A stretch of 64,000 nucleotides of DNA from Buttiauxella noackiae ATCC 51607 (GCF_001654865.1 NZ_LXEO01000017.1:335663-399662); one strand, 5' to 3'; positions 25,709 through 36,034 are shown, counted from the stretch's first letter. The notes: generated from the sequence alone by a model not told the origin. Made by a program: numbers and translations.

Positions 25709-27379
25709 TTAACGCAGCAGAGACAGAACGCCCTGCGGAACCTGGTTTGCCTGTGCCAGAACAGAAGTACCAGCCTGCTGCAGGATCTGAGCTTTAGACA
25801 TATTGGAAACTTCAGTCGCGTAGTCAGCATCTTCGATACGGCTACGAGCAGAGGTCAGGTTGTTCAGGGTGTTACCCAGGTTAGTGATGGTAGAGTCGAA
25901 ACGGTTCTGTACCGCACCGAGATCAGAACGCAGTGCGTCGACTTTAGCCAAGGCTGCGTCAAGTGCTTTCAGTGGATCCGCTGTTTTATCCGAAGCGGTT
26001 TGAGCATTAGCACTAATTTTGCCATCGGCATCTTTGTATGCTGCTTTACCTGAACCATTGGTAATAGAACCGTCATCCTGAACGTAGTAAGTAGCTACAT
26101 TACTGTCAACCAATTCGCTTTTATCATTTTTATAGATAGCTGCGCCTGCACCAGCAGTAGTACCAGCCTTGACAACGCCATTAGTATCAACGTTATAGCC
26201 GGTACCAACTGTTGTAGTAAATGCTTTACCTTTTAAAGCATTTGTCATTGTTTCCGGGCTAAGTTGAGCGTTAGCAACATCAATTTTGCTTCCAGTACCA
26301 CCAGCCAAAGTCAGTGTTGTGTTTGTTCCAGTAATTGCGACAGTAGCCGGAACCGCAGTACCACCACCATTTTTCTGGAGTTCAGACAGAGAGGCGCTAA
26401 TAGTAGTACCAGTAGCTTTTGTTTTGGTTAAGTTACCAGTTGGGTCGATAAACAGTGCTGCGTTATCATCAGCTGCTGTCATTGAACCATCTTTGGCAAT
26501 TAATACATCTTGTGTACTACCGCCAATGCTTACTGTAGCTTTTGTAACATCTCCAGCCTTTGGATTCAGATAGCTAACAACATCCGCAGCATCCAAACCA
26601 TTTGCCGTAAACTCATAAGATTTACTTGTTGAGTTATAGGTATAAGTAGTGCTTGCTGGTGTTGACTGAAGCCCATTATCAATGGTAGCAGTAACTGCTT
26701 TACCGCCAGAAATACCAGCCAGCACATCACTTGAAGTAGCAGCAGCGTAACCAGCTGAACCAGTATATGTTTTACCAGCATCAGCAGTTTGGAAGCCTGC
26801 TGCCGCCAAGTCGGTTGTTTTAGCCAGGGTATTAGCCACACCACCTTTACCATTCACATTAAAGCCATTCAGGCCCAGAGTGCTGGAAGTAATTTCTTTC
26901 AGATCGATAGTGATGGTTTCGCCATCGTTCGCACCAACCTGAATTTTCATAGAGCTGTCGCCAGCCAGAACTTTCACGCCGTTGAACTGAGTTTGACCAG
27001 ATACACGGTCAATCTCGCTCAAACGCTGGGTGATTTCATTCTGGATGGAATCCAAGTCAGACGTGGAGTTAGTGCCGTTAGTTGCCTGAACAGACAGCTC
27101 ACGTACACGCTGCAAGTTGTTGTTGATTTCAGACAATGCGCCTTCAGTCGTCTGAGCGATAGAAATACCGTCGTTGGCGTTACGAGAAGCCTGAGTCAGA
27201 CCTTTGATGTTTGCAGTAAAGCGGTTAGCAATTGCCTGGCCCGCTGCATCGTCTTTGGCGCTGTTAATGCGCAGACCGGAAGACAGACGCTCGATAGCGG
27301 TGCCCAGGGAAGACTGAGATTTATTCAGATTGTTTTGGGTCAACAGCGACAGGCTGTTAGTGTTGATAACTTGTGCCAT
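25709..27379 (-). CDS. fliC: Flagellin
   Basis: This encodes 556 residues. The conserved N-terminal D0/D1 ([20 protein letters not shown] to about 170) and C-terminal D1/D0 ([20 protein letters not shown] to [10 protein letters not shown]) flank a central D2/D3 region (about 180-455) rich in Thr, Ala, Gly and Ser, which sets the H antigen. The TLR5-type motif [13 protein letters not shown] is present at about 89-101. It is exported through the FliPQR gate with FliS as chaperone. A sigma28 promoter lies 69 bases upstream. No second flagellin gene is in the window. Confidence 0.98.
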   Translation of the reverse strand: MAQVINTNSLSLLTQNNLNKSQSSLGTAIERLSSGLRINSAKDDAAGQAIANRFTANIKGLTQASRNANDGISIAQTTEGALSEINNNLQRVRELSVQATNGTNSTSDLDSIQNEITQRLSEIDRVSGQTQFNGVKVLAGDSSMKIQVGANDGETITIDLKEITSSTLGLNGFNVNGKGGVANTLAKTTDLAAAGFQTADAGKTYTGSAGYAAATSSDVLAGISGGKAVTATIDNGLQSTPASTTYTYNSTSKSYEFTANGLDAADVVSYLNPKAGDVTKATVSIGGSTQDVLIAKDGSMTAADDNAALFIDPTGNLTKTKATGTTISASLSELQKNGGGTAVPATVAITGTNTTLTLAGGTGSKIDVANAQLSPETMTNALKGKAFTTTVGTGYNVDTNGVVKAGTTAGAGAAIYKNDKSELVDSNVATYYVQDDGSITNGSGKAAYKDADGKISANAQTASDKTADPLKALDAALAKVDALRSDLGAVQNRFDSTITNLGNTLNNLTSARSRIEDADYATEVSNMSKAQILQQAGTSVLAQANQVPQGVLSLLR

Positions 27380-27447
27380 GATTTTATCCTTATCAATTCA
27401 CATTTTGTGGTTGGGCTGTTGCCCACGGTTTCTCACCGTCTACCCAT

Positions 27448-27474
27448 GTATCGGCACACTATTTTCGAACTTTA
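27448..27474 (-). promoter_or_regulatory. Sigma28 (FliA) promoter of fliC
   Basis: TAAAGTTC and GCCGATAC are separated by exactly 11 bases, matching the consensus TAAAGTTT-N11-GCCGATAA. It gives a leader of about 65 bases with AAGGATAAAATC before the ATG. Confidence 0.92.
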
Positions 27475-27557
27475 GAAATATTTCACTTTTTAACTAGCCG
27501 CCGAAATAACCCGCAACGACTTCATTATTCCCGCCATTAAATACCGACAAATATCAT

Positions 27558-27584
27558 TAAACTTTGCCGCTAAAGTGCCGATAT
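27558..27584 (+). promoter_or_regulatory. Sigma28 (FliA) promoter of fliDST
   Basis: TAAACTTT and GCCGATAT are separated by 11 bases, on the plus strand and divergent from the fliC promoter 83 bases away. It starts the fliDST transcript about 40 bases before the fliD ATG. Confidence 0.92.
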
Positions 27585-27623
27585 CAACGTGAATAATTGT
27601 TAGTAATGAAAAGGGATTAATTA

Positions 27624-29024
27624 ATGGCTAGCGTTTCTTCATTAGGCATCGGCTCCAATCTGCCGTTGAATACACTGTTAGATAACCTTACTGTCGCAGA
27701 AAAAGGCCGATTAACACCGATTACTGCTCAGCAGTCCAGCTACAGCTCAAAATTGACGGCTTATGGCACGCTCAAAAGCGCGATCGAAAAATTCCAGACT
27801 GCGAATACCACACTTAATGACGCTAACCTTTTTAAAAGCAGCACCGCCACCAGCAGCAATACAGATTTAGTTGTAAGCACCGGTGCGGGAGCCGCAGCAG
27901 GTAAATACACCATCAGTGTGACTCAACTGGCGCAGGCACAGTCTCTGGCAACTGGCGGAATTGCTAGTGCAACTGACAAGCAGAGCACCGTTTCATCTAC
28001 CGACCGCACGCTAATCATTAACCAGCCAGGCCGTAAAGAACCGCTGGAAATCAAACTCAGCGATGATCAAACGTCACTGAATGGTATTCGTGATGCAATT
28101 AACGCCGCCGATGGTGGTGTTTCTGCAAGCGTCATTAAGAATAAAAGTGGTGAATTCCAGTTAGTTATCTCTTCAGCCGAAACAGGTGAAGATAAAGCCA
28201 TGACGATTAGCGTCACAGGCGACAGTGAACTCAACGATCTGCTGGGTTATGATTCAAAGACTAAAACGGGCAAGCTGACTCAAACTATTGCTCCTCAAAA
28301 TGCCCTATTAACCATCAACAATATCGAAGTAGAAAGCGGTAGTAACACCGTTAAAGATACTCCCGAAGGTGTCACGTTAACGCTGAATAAAGAAGTGACT
28401 AACGCAACGGTTACCGTCACTAAAAGCAATGATAAAGCAACCGCTGCCATCAAAGGGTGGGTTGATGCCTATAACTCCATGCTGGACACCTTTAGTTCTC
28501 TGACCAAGTACAGCGCGGTGGAAGCTGGTGCAGACCAAAGCACGGGCAACGGTGTACTGCTTGGCGACAGCGTGGTACGTACCATTCAGACGGGTATTCG
28601 TGGTCAATTCACAACTGGCGATACCGGCTCTAAATTCAGTACCCTTTCCCAAATCGGCATTGCTCAAGACCCAACTACAGGCAAGTTAAAGATCGATGAC
28701 GATAAATTAACCAAAGCTCTTACAACTAACTCAGTAGACACCCAAAATCTTCTCGTCGGCGACGGCAAAACCACTGGCATCACTACTACTACTGCCAATC
28801 TGGTGAAAGACTATCTGGCAACCGATGGCATTATCGACAGCGCCACCACCAGTATCAACGCCACGCTAAAAAGCCTCACCAAACAGTATCTTGCCGTTAG
28901 TTCCAGCATCGACGACACCATCGCCCGATACAAAGCTCAGTTTACGCAGCTCGATACCATGATGAGCAAGCTGAACAACACCAGTTCGTATCTGACTCAA
29001 CAATTCTCATCCAGCAGTTCCTGA
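27624..29024 (+). CDS. fliD: Flagellar filament cap protein FliD
   Basis: This encodes 466 residues (E. coli 468). The N-terminal D0 segment MASVSSLGIGSNLPLNTLLD and the C-terminal helix TQLDTMMSKLNNTSSYLTQQF flank the D1-D3 head domains. FliD forms the pentameric cap that guides flagellin folding at the filament tip. There is no signal peptide, since it leaves through the flagellar exporter with FliT as chaperone. It starts the fliDST operon under its own sigma28 promoter, 15 bases before fliS. Confidence 0.96.
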   Translation: MASVSSLGIGSNLPLNTLLDNLTVAEKGRLTPITAQQSSYSSKLTAYGTLKSAIEKFQTANTTLNDANLFKSSTATSSNTDLVVSTGAGAAAGKYTISVTQLAQAQSLATGGIASATDKQSTVSSTDRTLIINQPGRKEPLEIKLSDDQTSLNGIRDAINAADGGVSASVIKNKSGEFQLVISSAETGEDKAMTISVTGDSELNDLLGYDSKTKTGKLTQTIAPQNALLTINNIEVESGSNTVKDTPEGVTLTLNKEVTNATVTVTKSNDKATAAIKGWVDAYNSMLDTFSSLTKYSAVEAGADQSTGNGVLLGDSVVRTIQTGIRGQFTTGDTGSKFSTLSQIGIAQDPTTGKLKIDDDKLTKALTTNSVDTQNLLVGDGKTTGITTTTANLVKDYLATDGIIDSATTSINATLKSLTKQYLAVSSSIDDTIARYKAQFTQLDTMMSKLNNTSSYLTQQFSSSSS

Positions 29025-29039
29025 TAACAAGGGGTAATT

Positions 29040-29447
29040 ATGTACAGCGCGCGGGGTACACAAGCATATGCTCAGATTGGTGTGGAAAGCGCCGTCATGA
29101 GCGCGAGTCCTCATCAATTGATTGTTTTGCTTTTTGATGGAGCATTAAGCGCCCTGGTCAGAGCTCGCTTGTTTATGCAGCAAGGAGAGCTGGCCGCGAA
29201 AGGGGAAGCACTGAGCAAGGCTATCAATATTATCGATAACGGCCTGAAAGCAGGGTTAGATAATGAAAAAGGTGGCGAAATCGCAGCGAATTTATCGTCT
29301 CTGTATGACTATATGATTCGCCGCCTGATGCTGGCCAATCTGCGAAATGATGTTGAAGCAATAGAAGAAGTTGAAGGGCTGCTCACCAACATTGCCGATG
29401 CCTGGAAACAGATCTCACCTCTGAATGCTGCGCGGGAGCCTGCCTAA
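29040..29447 (+). CDS. fliS: Flagellin export chaperone FliS
   Basis: This encodes 135 residues (E. coli 136). The four-helix chaperone begins with the typical [17 protein letters not shown] and has [17 protein letters not shown] (about 21-37). It binds the disordered C-terminal D0 of FliC in the cytosol, prevents premature polymerisation and brings flagellin to FlhA. It overlaps fliT by one base (TAATG). Confidence 0.97.
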   Translation: MYSARGTQAYAQIGVESAVMSASPHQLIVLLFDGALSALVRARLFMQQGELAAKGEALSKAINIIDNGLKAGLDNEKGGEIAANLSSLYDYMIRRLMLANLRNDVEAIEEVEGLLTNIADAWKQISPLNAAREPA

Positions 29448-29809
29448 TGTCGCCGTATGTAGAACTGATCAGCCGCTGGCAGAACGTTGTGCTGTTAAGC
29501 CAGTCGTTGCTGGAACTGGCACAGCGTGGCGAGTGGGATCTATTGCTGGAACAAGAAGTCGCGTACCTGCAAGGCATTGAAACGCTCAATGCCAATCCGA
29601 TTCCACCGGGAACGGCGAAAAGCGTGCAGGATATGTTGCAACAAAATCTTGAGCAAATTCTGGCTAACGAACAGGCGCTTAAAAATCTTTTACAGCAGCG
29701 CCTGGACGAACTTAGTGCGTTAATCGGCCAGTCATCACGCCAGCAAACGCTTAACCACACGTATGGAAGGTTATCAGGCCAGTTGCTGGTACCTGATGCA
29801 CCACAATAA
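29447..29809 (+). CDS. fliT: FliD chaperone and FlhDC antagonist FliT
   Basis: This encodes 120 residues (E. coli 121), all helical. The N-terminus [20 protein letters not shown] and the Gln-rich helical pairs with [16 protein letters not shown] match the family. FliT escorts FliD to the exporter and, when free, binds FlhD4C2 and lowers class II transcription. Its start codon overlaps the fliS stop (TAATG). No obvious terminator follows before amyA. Confidence 0.95.
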   Translation: MSPYVELISRWQNVVLLSQSLLELAQRGEWDLLLEQEVAYLQGIETLNANPIPPGTAKSVQDMLQQNLEQILANEQALKNLLQQRLDELSALIGQSSRQQTLNHTYGRLSGQLLVPDAPQ

Positions 29810-29896
29810 TTTTCATTCGTTCAGTCATTCCCTCATAAGTTCAAAAATCTTCCATACTCCAGAGGTCAGCTAAATGACTCCTGGAGCGTGGACTCG

Positions 29897-31384
29897 ATGA
29901 AAAACCCAACCTTATTGCAATTTTTCCATTGGTATTACCCCGGTGGGGGTCAGTTGTGGGCAGAAGTCGCCGAACGCGCGGCAACGCTCAATGATATCGG
30001 CGTCAATATGGTATGGCTGCCTCCGGCTTATAAGGGCAGTTCCGGCGGCTATTCGGTGGGTTATGACTGTTACGATCTTTTTGATCTCGGCGAATTTGAC
30101 CAAAAAGGATCGGTGGCGACCAAATACGGCGATAAAGCGCAATTACTGGCAGCAATAAAAGCGCTCAAAGAAAACGATATTGCTGTGCTGCTTGATGTGG
30201 TGGTGAACCACAAAATGGGCGCTGATGAAAAAGAGCAGATTCGCGTTAATCGCGTTAACGAAGAAAACCGTAATGAGATAGACGATGAAGTTATCGAATG
30301 CGAAGCCTGGACGCGTTACACCTTCCCTGCCCGCGCCGGTCAATACTCGCAGTTTATCTGGGATTACAAATGCTTTAGTGGTGTTGACCACATCGAAAAC
30401 CCCAACGAAGACGGTATTTTCAAGATAATTAACGATTACACCGGCGAAGGCTGGAACGACCAGGTTGATGATGAGTTGGGTAATTTCGACTATTTAATGG
30501 GCGAGAATATCGACTTTCGCAATCACGCCGTCACAGAAGAGTTGAAATACTGGGCGCGCTGGGTCATGGAAGAAACCGGCTGTAACGGCTTCCGCCTCGA
30601 TGCGGTCAAACACATTCCGGCATGGTTCTACAAAGAGTGGATTGAGCATGTTCAGGAAGTAGCTGAACAACCGCTGTTTATTGTTGCTGAATACTGGTCA
30701 CATGAGGTTGATAAACTTCAGGAATATATCGCGCAGGTTGATGGCAAAACGATGCTGTTTGATGCGCCGCTGCAAATGAAATTCCACCAGGCGTCAAAAC
30801 AAGGTCGTGATTACGACATGAGCCAGATTTTTACCGGCACGCTGGTTGAAGCTGACCCCTTCCACGCGGTAACACTCGTTGCCAATCACGACACGCAACC
30901 GCTGCAATCCCTCGAAGCTCCCGTTGAACCCTGGTTCAAACCATTAGCTTATGCGCTGATTCTATTGCGTGAAAACGGTGTGCCAAGCGTGTTTTATCCC
31001 GATTTATTTGGCGCAAGTTACGACGATGAGGGTGGTGATGGCGAAACTTATCATATTGACATGCCGATAATTGAGCAGCTCGATGATTTAATTCATGCCC
31101 GTGAGCGCTTCGCCCACGGTGTGCAAACGCTCTGGTTTGATCACCCTAATTGCATCGCCTTTAGCCGCAGCGGCACCGACGAAAATCCCGGCTGTGTGGT
31201 GGTGTTATCAAATGGCGATGAAGGTGAGAAAAACATCACGCTTGGCGATAATTATGGCGGCAAAAACTGGCGGGACTATCTGGGTAACCGTGACGAAACC
31301 GTCACCACCGATGAAAAAGGTAATGCGACCTTTTCCTGCAATGGCGGAAGCGTCAGCGTGTGGGTACTGGAAGAGGTGTTATAG
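29897..31384 (+). CDS. amyA: Cytoplasmic alpha-amylase
   Basis: This encodes 495 residues, exactly the E. coli length. It is a GH13 enzyme hydrolysing internal alpha-1,4 links in maltodextrin and glycogen. The catalytic Asp is in GFRLDAVKH (about 233), the Glu in VAEYWSH (about 263) and the Asp in VANHDTQ (about 329); the calcium-binding VVNHK is present. There is no signal peptide, so it is cytoplasmic. The ATG at 29897 is favoured over the GTG at 29888 because GGAG lies 10 bases ahead. It lies between fliT and yedD as in E. coli. Confidence 0.96.
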   Translation: MKNPTLLQFFHWYYPGGGQLWAEVAERAATLNDIGVNMVWLPPAYKGSSGGYSVGYDCYDLFDLGEFDQKGSVATKYGDKAQLLAAIKALKENDIAVLLDVVVNHKMGADEKEQIRVNRVNEENRNEIDDEVIECEAWTRYTFPARAGQYSQFIWDYKCFSGVDHIENPNEDGIFKIINDYTGEGWNDQVDDELGNFDYLMGENIDFRNHAVTEELKYWARWVMEETGCNGFRLDAVKHIPAWFYKEWIEHVQEVAEQPLFIVAEYWSHEVDKLQEYIAQVDGKTMLFDAPLQMKFHQASKQGRDYDMSQIFTGTLVEADPFHAVTLVANHDTQPLQSLEAPVEPWFKPLAYALILLRENGVPSVFYPDLFGASYDDEGGDGETYHIDMPIIEQLDDLIHARERFAHGVQTLWFDHPNCIAFSRSGTDENPGCVVVLSNGDEGEKNITLGDNYGGKNWRDYLGNRDETVTTDEKGNATFSCNGGSVSVWVLEEVL

Positions 31385-31396
31385 ATTGGCTTAAAC

Positions 31397-31422
31397 TTCC
31401 CTCTCCTTTCAAGGAGAGGGAA
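31397..31422. terminator. Perfect 12-bp hairpin between convergent amyA and yedD
   Basis: TTCCCTCTCCTT and AAGGAGAGGGAA pair around two bases. The hairpin is symmetrical and lies 12 bases past amyA and 7 bases past yedD, so it may serve both, but T-runs are absent. Similar CCCTCTCC-type hairpins are common intergenic repeats in enterics. Confidence 0.5.
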
Positions 31423-31429
31423 TCATCAC

Positions 31430-31843
31430 TTACGGTAATTTGCTATCGAGCGGGTTCTTCTGCAAATAATCAGCGCATTCTTGAGTCGGACGATCAACAC
31501 GTTTCAGCGTCATACCGGCATATTCCAGCGTATCGCCTTCACGCTCAACGCTATAAACATCGCGTTTGTTCGTCACGTTATACCAGTCATCTGAACGCAC
31601 AGTCAGTTTACCCGGCAGAGCAAGCACGCGCTGCCACTGGCGGCAATCCAGCGTATCCCCTTCCGGCGTGACCACAAGAGTCGCGATCGCTTCCGGGCTC
31701 ACCATCTCACTTTGCGGGCCTTGCGACTGCCAGTAACCAGCAAGTCCTGCAGGCGCTGGGGTTTTAACCACTTCGCGGTAATTATCAACCTGCACACAGC
31801 CGCTCAACGCCAGCAACACTGTCAATAATGCAATCTTCTTCAT
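31430..31843 (-). CDS. yedD: Lipoprotein YedD
   Basis: This encodes 137 residues, the E. coli length. The lipoprotein signal is MKKIALLTVLLALSGC with the lipobox LSGC, so the Cys at 16 is lipidated; the following Val is not an Asp +2 inner-membrane retention signal, so an outer-membrane site is expected. The body has GYWQSQGPQSEMVSPEAI and GDTLDCRQWQR. The function is unknown. The ATG at 31843 is preferred because GGGA lies 6 bases before it. Convergent with amyA. Confidence 0.93.
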   Translation of the reverse strand: MKKIALLTVLLALSGCVQVDNYREVVKTPAPAGLAGYWQSQGPQSEMVSPEAIATLVVTPEGDTLDCRQWQRVLALPGKLTVRSDDWYNVTNKRDVYSVEREGDTLEYAGMTLKRVDRPTQECADYLQKNPLDSKLP

Positions 31844-31937
31844 CATCTATCCCGACTGCGGAGAAAAAATAATTTTCGCATTAAAGCACTTAGCCCGCCA
31901 GTGTTTCAGCAACTTACCGAAAAACAGCACGTGATGA

Positions 31938-32558
31938 TTATCGGCTACTCAACGCCAGTTTTGTCGCAAACAGCATAAACACGCCGCCGGTGGCACGGTC
32001 CATCCATTTCACGATAGCGGGGATCTTAAGCAGGTCTGAGGCATAACGCGTTGCCATAATTAATGTTAATGACCAAAGCGTGCCTAAAACGACATGAATA
32101 GAGACCAACAAGAATGTCCAGATGATAGGTGAATGCCCTGCAGGTATAAATTGAGGCAAGAATGAAACGTAGAATATACCGATTTTTGGGTTTAATACGT
32201 TTCCGAGCATCCCTCTTAAAAACCAATTACTTGAGGCAGGACGTTCAAGCTGATTAGAATCAAATGTTTGGCGAGGTCTGAGAAGGAGCTGTATCCCCAG
32301 CCAGAACAAATACGCAGCGCCACACCACTTGAGAATATCGTAAGCCAACTCAGACGCGGCAAGTAGCGCCCCCAGGCCAAAAGCAACTATAGCGCCCCAG
32401 ATAAAACAGCCGGTATCGATACCCAGTGCAGCCTGAAAAGCCTTTTTACCACCTTCGACGGTAGCCGTCCGCAGGATGAGTGCGGTATCAAGCCCAGGAG
32501 TCAGCGTTAAGAGAAGTGCAGCAATAGAGAAAGCAAGAAGTGAATCCGCAACAGACAT
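31938..32558 (-). CDS. LysE/RhtB-family amino-acid exporter
   Basis: This encodes 206 residues with six predicted membrane helices. The family signature is LLTLTPGLDTALILRTATVEGGKKA in the first third (about 16-40), and NPKIGIFYVSFLPQF (about 122-136) is equally typical. Members export amino acids such as Lys, Arg, homoserine, Thr or Leu; the substrate cannot be read from sequence. I do not recognise an E. coli equivalent at this position, so it is probably an insertion between yedD and fliE together with the next gene. Confidence 0.85.
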   Translation of the reverse strand: MSVADSLLAFSIAALLLTLTPGLDTALILRTATVEGGKKAFQAALGIDTGCFIWGAIVAFGLGALLAASELAYDILKWCGAAYLFWLGIQLLLRPRQTFDSNQLERPASSNWFLRGMLGNVLNPKIGIFYVSFLPQFIPAGHSPIIWTFLLVSIHVVLGTLWSLTLIMATRYASDLLKIPAIVKWMDRATGGVFMLFATKLALSSR

Positions 32559-32765
32559 TTTCTATCTCCGAAAGAGCGGATGTTACTGAAAAGTTAACAC
32601 TCGCACAATTGAAACCTATTCAACTCATAGTGACTTTTTATGATTATTCTCGCCTTCGCCGTTCTGGTGTACTCCCCCGCCAAAGCAAATCTTTTACCAG
32701 ACTCAATGGCGAGTTGCAGATTATGAATTAAGATTATTCTTATAAATCTTAAACGGAATATCGCC

Positions 32766-33278
32766 ATGCGTGATTTCTTTTCCACATTAAAATATGACTT
32801 AAAAATCAACACAGCCAAATCCAAACTCATTATTTTAATTTTCAGATTGGCCACTATTCACGCCAAAACAAAGGCGCTTTACCCGCTTTCGCTGATGTTT
32901 GTGATACTCAATAGGGTTATTAATGAAGGTCTGTTTGGGGTTGAGCTCTCTTACCATTTAAAAATTGGTAAAGGCTTTAAAATCTGGCATGGCAACTCGA
33001 TGATTATCAACAGAAGTTGTGTGATTGGAGAAGGATTTACCATCAGGCAGTTTTGCACCCTTGGTAGCAATAAAAATGGTGTCGACATCAAATTTAAAGT
33101 GGGAAACAACGTCAATATGGGTGCCCATTCCTGCATCATTGGCGACGATATAGAAATTGGCGACAACGTGACTATAGGCGTAGGCACACTGGTTTTAAAA
33201 AGCGTCCCGTCTAATAGCACGGTCATTTCCAGTAATAAAATGGTTATTATAGAAAAGTCTGAAACGTTAACGGTTTAA
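32766..33278 (+). CDS. Hexapeptide-repeat (CysE/LbetaH-type) acyltransferase
   Basis: This encodes 170 residues. The N-terminal helical part (about 1-50) is followed by left-handed beta-helix turns: IGKGFKIWHGNSMII, VIGEGFTIRQFCTLG, VGNNVNMGAHSCIIG and IGDDIEIGDNVTIGVG. The His in KIWHGN is the likely catalytic base. The layout is that of serine acetyltransferase-like enzymes used in capsule, LPS or CDPS clusters. The gene is strongly AT-rich compared with flanking fli genes and rich in Lys and Ile, which points to transfer. The acceptor is unknown and there are no sugar genes beside it. Confidence 0.8.
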   Translation: MRDFFSTLKYDLKINTAKSKLIILIFRLATIHAKTKALYPLSLMFVILNRVINEGLFGVELSYHLKIGKGFKIWHGNSMIINRSCVIGEGFTIRQFCTLGSNKNGVDIKFKVGNNVNMGAHSCIIGDDIEIGDNVTIGVGTLVLKSVPSNSTVISSNKMVIIEKSETLTV

Positions 33279-33330
33279 TTAAACAGGGCAATACCCAGTA
33301 AAAACTTTTGATTGCTGGCAGGCTAAATAG

Positions 33331-33356
33331 AAAAGGCCGACAAGTGTCAGCCTTTG
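33331..33356 (-). terminator. Terminator of the small ORF at 33369 (possibly bidirectional)
   Basis: AAGGCTGACA and TGTCGGCCTT pair (one G.T) around two bases and are followed by TTTC on the minus strand, 12 bases past the small ORF's stop. It can also serve the acyltransferase gene from the other side. Confidence 0.7.
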
Positions 33357-33368
33357 GAATAATCCTGG

Positions 33369-33560
33369 TTACTTCTGCACTTCTATACATTTTCCTGCGG
33401 ATGGGGCCTGGACAGTACCGTAACTTCTATCAGAAATTCCCTTCATCACCTCTTTTAAGGTGAGCTCGCAAACCTCCATGCTCGGCATGGGGGTCACGTT
33501 CCATGACACATTACTCGTATAACCTGACGCCAGAAGCATAAAATAATAAACAGTTGCCAC
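33369..33560 (-). CDS. Small protein of unknown function, GTG start
   Basis: This encodes 63 residues. The GTG start has AGGGGG 4 bases ahead, and a good terminator follows the stop, so expression is likely. A short hydrophobic start (VYYFMLLASGY) may be a membrane anchor or uncleaved signal; two Cys (SMEVCELT and GKCIEV) could form a disulfide outside the cytoplasm. The features recall small enterobacterial proteins such as DUF1482, without being diagnostic. It lies alone between the acyltransferase gene and fliE. Confidence 0.5.
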   Translation of the reverse strand: MATVYYFMLLASGYTSNVSWNVTPMPSMEVCELTLKEVMKGISDRSYGTVQAPSAGKCIEVQK

Positions 33561-33818
33561 TATACCCCCTATAAACTATTGCGGATTATGTAAATGGAAC
33601 TAAGAAGCAGCAAGCTATTTATTACTTTTAAGTAATTTTTAAGAAATTAATGACAAAAAAATTAAGATTATCGTGGGTGAGTAAAGATAAAAATTAACAA
33701 ACCCACAAACTTTTCGCAGCAACACTTCTACATAGAGCGTAATGTATTGACCCACGCTTGTCGTTTTTTAGTGATAAAACTGTGTGTTTATATTTTATAT
33801 ATCAAATAGATCAAGCAA

Positions 33819-34130
33819 CTAAACCTGCATGTTCATCACTTCCTGGTAGGCCGACACCATCTTGTTACGCACCTGAATCCCCATCTGTAACGAAACGGAC
33901 GATTTTTGCAGATCGACCATCACATCATTTAGTGCAACACCAGGTGTTCCCAGGGCAAATTTTTCAGCCTGGGTACGCGCAGCGGTTTGTGTTTCGCTGA
34001 TTCGACCAAGGGCTGCCTGCAACTCACCGGCAAAACTTACTTTAGGCTCGTTATTTTGAACCGGATTTCCCGCCGACAGCGCGGTTGCCTGCAACTGCGT
34101 GAGAACGCCTTCAATGCCCTGAATTGCCAT
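33819..34130 (-). CDS. fliE: Flagellar hook-basal body protein FliE
   Basis: This encodes 103 residues (E. coli 104). [20 protein letters not shown] and the C-terminal [25 protein letters not shown] are the family hallmarks. FliE joins the MS ring/export gate to the proximal rod and is itself exported. It is transcribed alone and divergently from fliF; the 218-base gap should hold the class II FlhDC-dependent promoters, although I could not define a box. Confidence 0.97.
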   Translation of the reverse strand: MAIQGIEGVLTQLQATALSAGNPVQNNEPKVSFAGELQAALGRISETQTAARTQAEKFALGTPGVALNDVMVDLQKSSVSLQMGIQVRNKMVSAYQEVMNMQV

Positions 34131-34348
34131 TTTTCTGCCCCAGTGATTTTTAACGCGGCAAGATTACCACCTTGTCAATAGGACAAAGGCGGTAATTAGC
34201 GTCAATAAATAGAGCTAATTCAGCCATCGAAACTTTTGAGAAAGAAAATAATGACGGTGCCATCTATCGTGGAACTTTTGTTGTGGGAGCTCGTTTTGTT
34301 CACTCTTTATAGTAAAAATGATGTCTATGTTCAGCTGCGAGGTGCTCA

Positions 34349-36034
34349 ATGACCGCAGCGAGCCAGGCACAAACGTCACAAAACAAACCCCAGGAATGGC
34401 TGACCCGCGTTCGCGCGAATCCTAAAATCCCACTGATGGTCGCAGGTGCGGCAGCGATCGCCGTTATTATCGCGCTGGTACTGTGGGCCAAAACACCTGA
34501 TTACAAAGTGCTTTACAGCAACCTGGCAGATCAGGACGGTGGTGCCATCGTCACGCAACTCACCCAAATGAATGTGCCTTACCGCTTCTCCGATAACGGT
34601 AGCGCCATTGAAGTTCCAGCCGATAAAGTCTATGACCTGCGTCTGCGCCTCGCCCAACAAGGGTTGCCTAAAGGTGGCGCAGTCGGGTTTGAGCTGCTGG
34701 ACCAGGAAAAATTTGGTATTAGCCAATTTAGCGAGCAAATAAACTACCAGCGTGCGCTGGAAGGTGAACTGGCGCGTACGATCGAAACACTTGGCCCGGT
34801 GAAAAATGCGCGTGTGCATCTTGCCATGCCAAAACCCTCTCTTTTTGTCCGCGAGCAAAAATCCCCTTCTGCTTCCGTAACGCTCAGCCTCGAACCAGGC
34901 CGCGCTTTAGATGAAGGACAAATCAGCGCGGTGGTCCATATGGTTTCCAGCGCGGTAGCAGGGCTGCCGCCAGGCAATGTAACGCTTGTTGATCAAGGTG
35001 GGCATCTGCTCACGCAGTCCAATACCGCAGGCCGCGATTTAAACGATGCCCAGTTGAAATATGCGATGGATGTTGAAAGCCGCTTCCAGCGCCGTATCGA
35101 ATCAATCCTCGCACCTATCGTGGGTAGCGGGAATGTCCATGCTCAGGTCACAGCCCAGATAGATTTTGCCAATAAAGAAAAAACCGAAGAGCAATATCGC
35201 CCGAACAGCGATCCTTCTCAGGCCGCCGTGCGTTCACGCCAGCTAAACCAAAGTGAGCAGGTTAATGGCCGTAACCCAGGTGGTGTCCCGGGTGCTCTTT
35301 CAAACCAACCGGCTCCGCCGAACAATGCCCCTATTGCTAATGCGCCACAAAACAATGCGGCAAATGCACCTCAACAAAATCAAACGACGTCGATGGGTGG
35401 TTCTACCCCAACCGGCTCAAGCAATACTCAGCGCGACGAAACGACTAACTACGAAGTTGACCGAACTATTTTGCATACCAAACTGAACACCGGTGATATT
35501 CAGCGCCTGTCTGTCGCAGTCGTCGTGAATTATCGCCAGCTAACCGATGGCAAACCGTTGCCGTTGACCGCTGAGCAGATGAAACAAATTGAGAACCTGA
35601 CGCGTGAAGCGATGGGCTATTCCGACACACGTGGCGATACGCTCAACGTAGTGAACTCACCATTTAGTGCAACAGAAGAAACCAGCCTTGAGCTGCCGTT
35701 CTGGAAGCAACAAGCCTTCTTCGAAATGCTGATGTCCGCAGGCCGTTGGTTGGTCGTTCTGATTGTTGCCTGGTTGTTGTGGCGCAAACTGGTGCGCCCA
35801 CTTATTCAACGCAAGGTTGAGGTGCAACAAACACAGGTGGAAGCACAGCGCCAACGTGCCGAAGAGGAGGATGCAGTTTCTGTTCGTCTGACGAAAGACG
35901 AACAGCAGCAGCAACGTAAAGCGAATCAGCGTCTCAGTGCTGAGGTCATGAGCCAACGTATTCGCGAGATGTCTGATAACGATCCGCGCGTCGTTGCGCT
36001 GGTTATACGCCAATGGATGAGTAACGAACTATGA
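34349..36034 (+). CDS. fliF: Flagellar MS-ring protein FliF
   Basis: This encodes 561 residues (E. coli 552). The first membrane helix ([20 protein letters not shown], about 28-47) is followed by periplasmic ring-building motifs ([22 protein letters not shown]-like [19 protein letters not shown]) and a Pro/Asn/Gln-rich disordered insert at about 300-355. The second helix is [15 protein letters not shown] (about 470-484). The C-terminal tail [19 protein letters not shown] binds FliG. It overlaps fliG by four bases. First gene of the long fli operon. Confidence 0.97.
   Translation: MTAASQAQTSQNKPQEWLTRVRANPKIPLMVAGAAAIAVIIALVLWAKTPDYKVLYSNLADQDGGAIVTQLTQMNVPYRFSDNGSAIEVPADKVYDLRLRLAQQGLPKGGAVGFELLDQEKFGISQFSEQINYQRALEGELARTIETLGPVKNARVHLAMPKPSLFVREQKSPSASVTLSLEPGRALDEGQISAVVHMVSSAVAGLPPGNVTLVDQGGHLLTQSNTAGRDLNDAQLKYAMDVESRFQRRIESILAPIVGSGNVHAQVTAQIDFANKEKTEEQYRPNSDPSQAAVRSRQLNQSEQVNGRNPGGVPGALSNQPAPPNNAPIANAPQNNAANAPQQNQTTSMGGSTPTGSSNTQRDETTNYEVDRTILHTKLNTGDIQRLSVAVVVNYRQLTDGKPLPLTAEQMKQIENLTREAMGYSDTRGDTLNVVNSPFSATEETSLELPFWKQQAFFEMLMSAGRWLVVLIVAWLLWRKLVRPLIQRKVEVQQTQVEAQRQRAEEEDAVSVRLTKDEQQQQRKANQRLSAEVMSQRIREMSDNDPRVVALVIRQWMSNEL

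Noticed and set aside
26789..27475. 228-residue frame opposite fliC
   Set aside because: Antisense to the conserved flagellin N-terminus and crossing its promoter; a shadow produced by biased codons.
34376..34858. 160-residue antisense frame within fliF
   Set aside because: It is a shadow of fliF: no ribosome-binding site and composition dictated by the sense codons.
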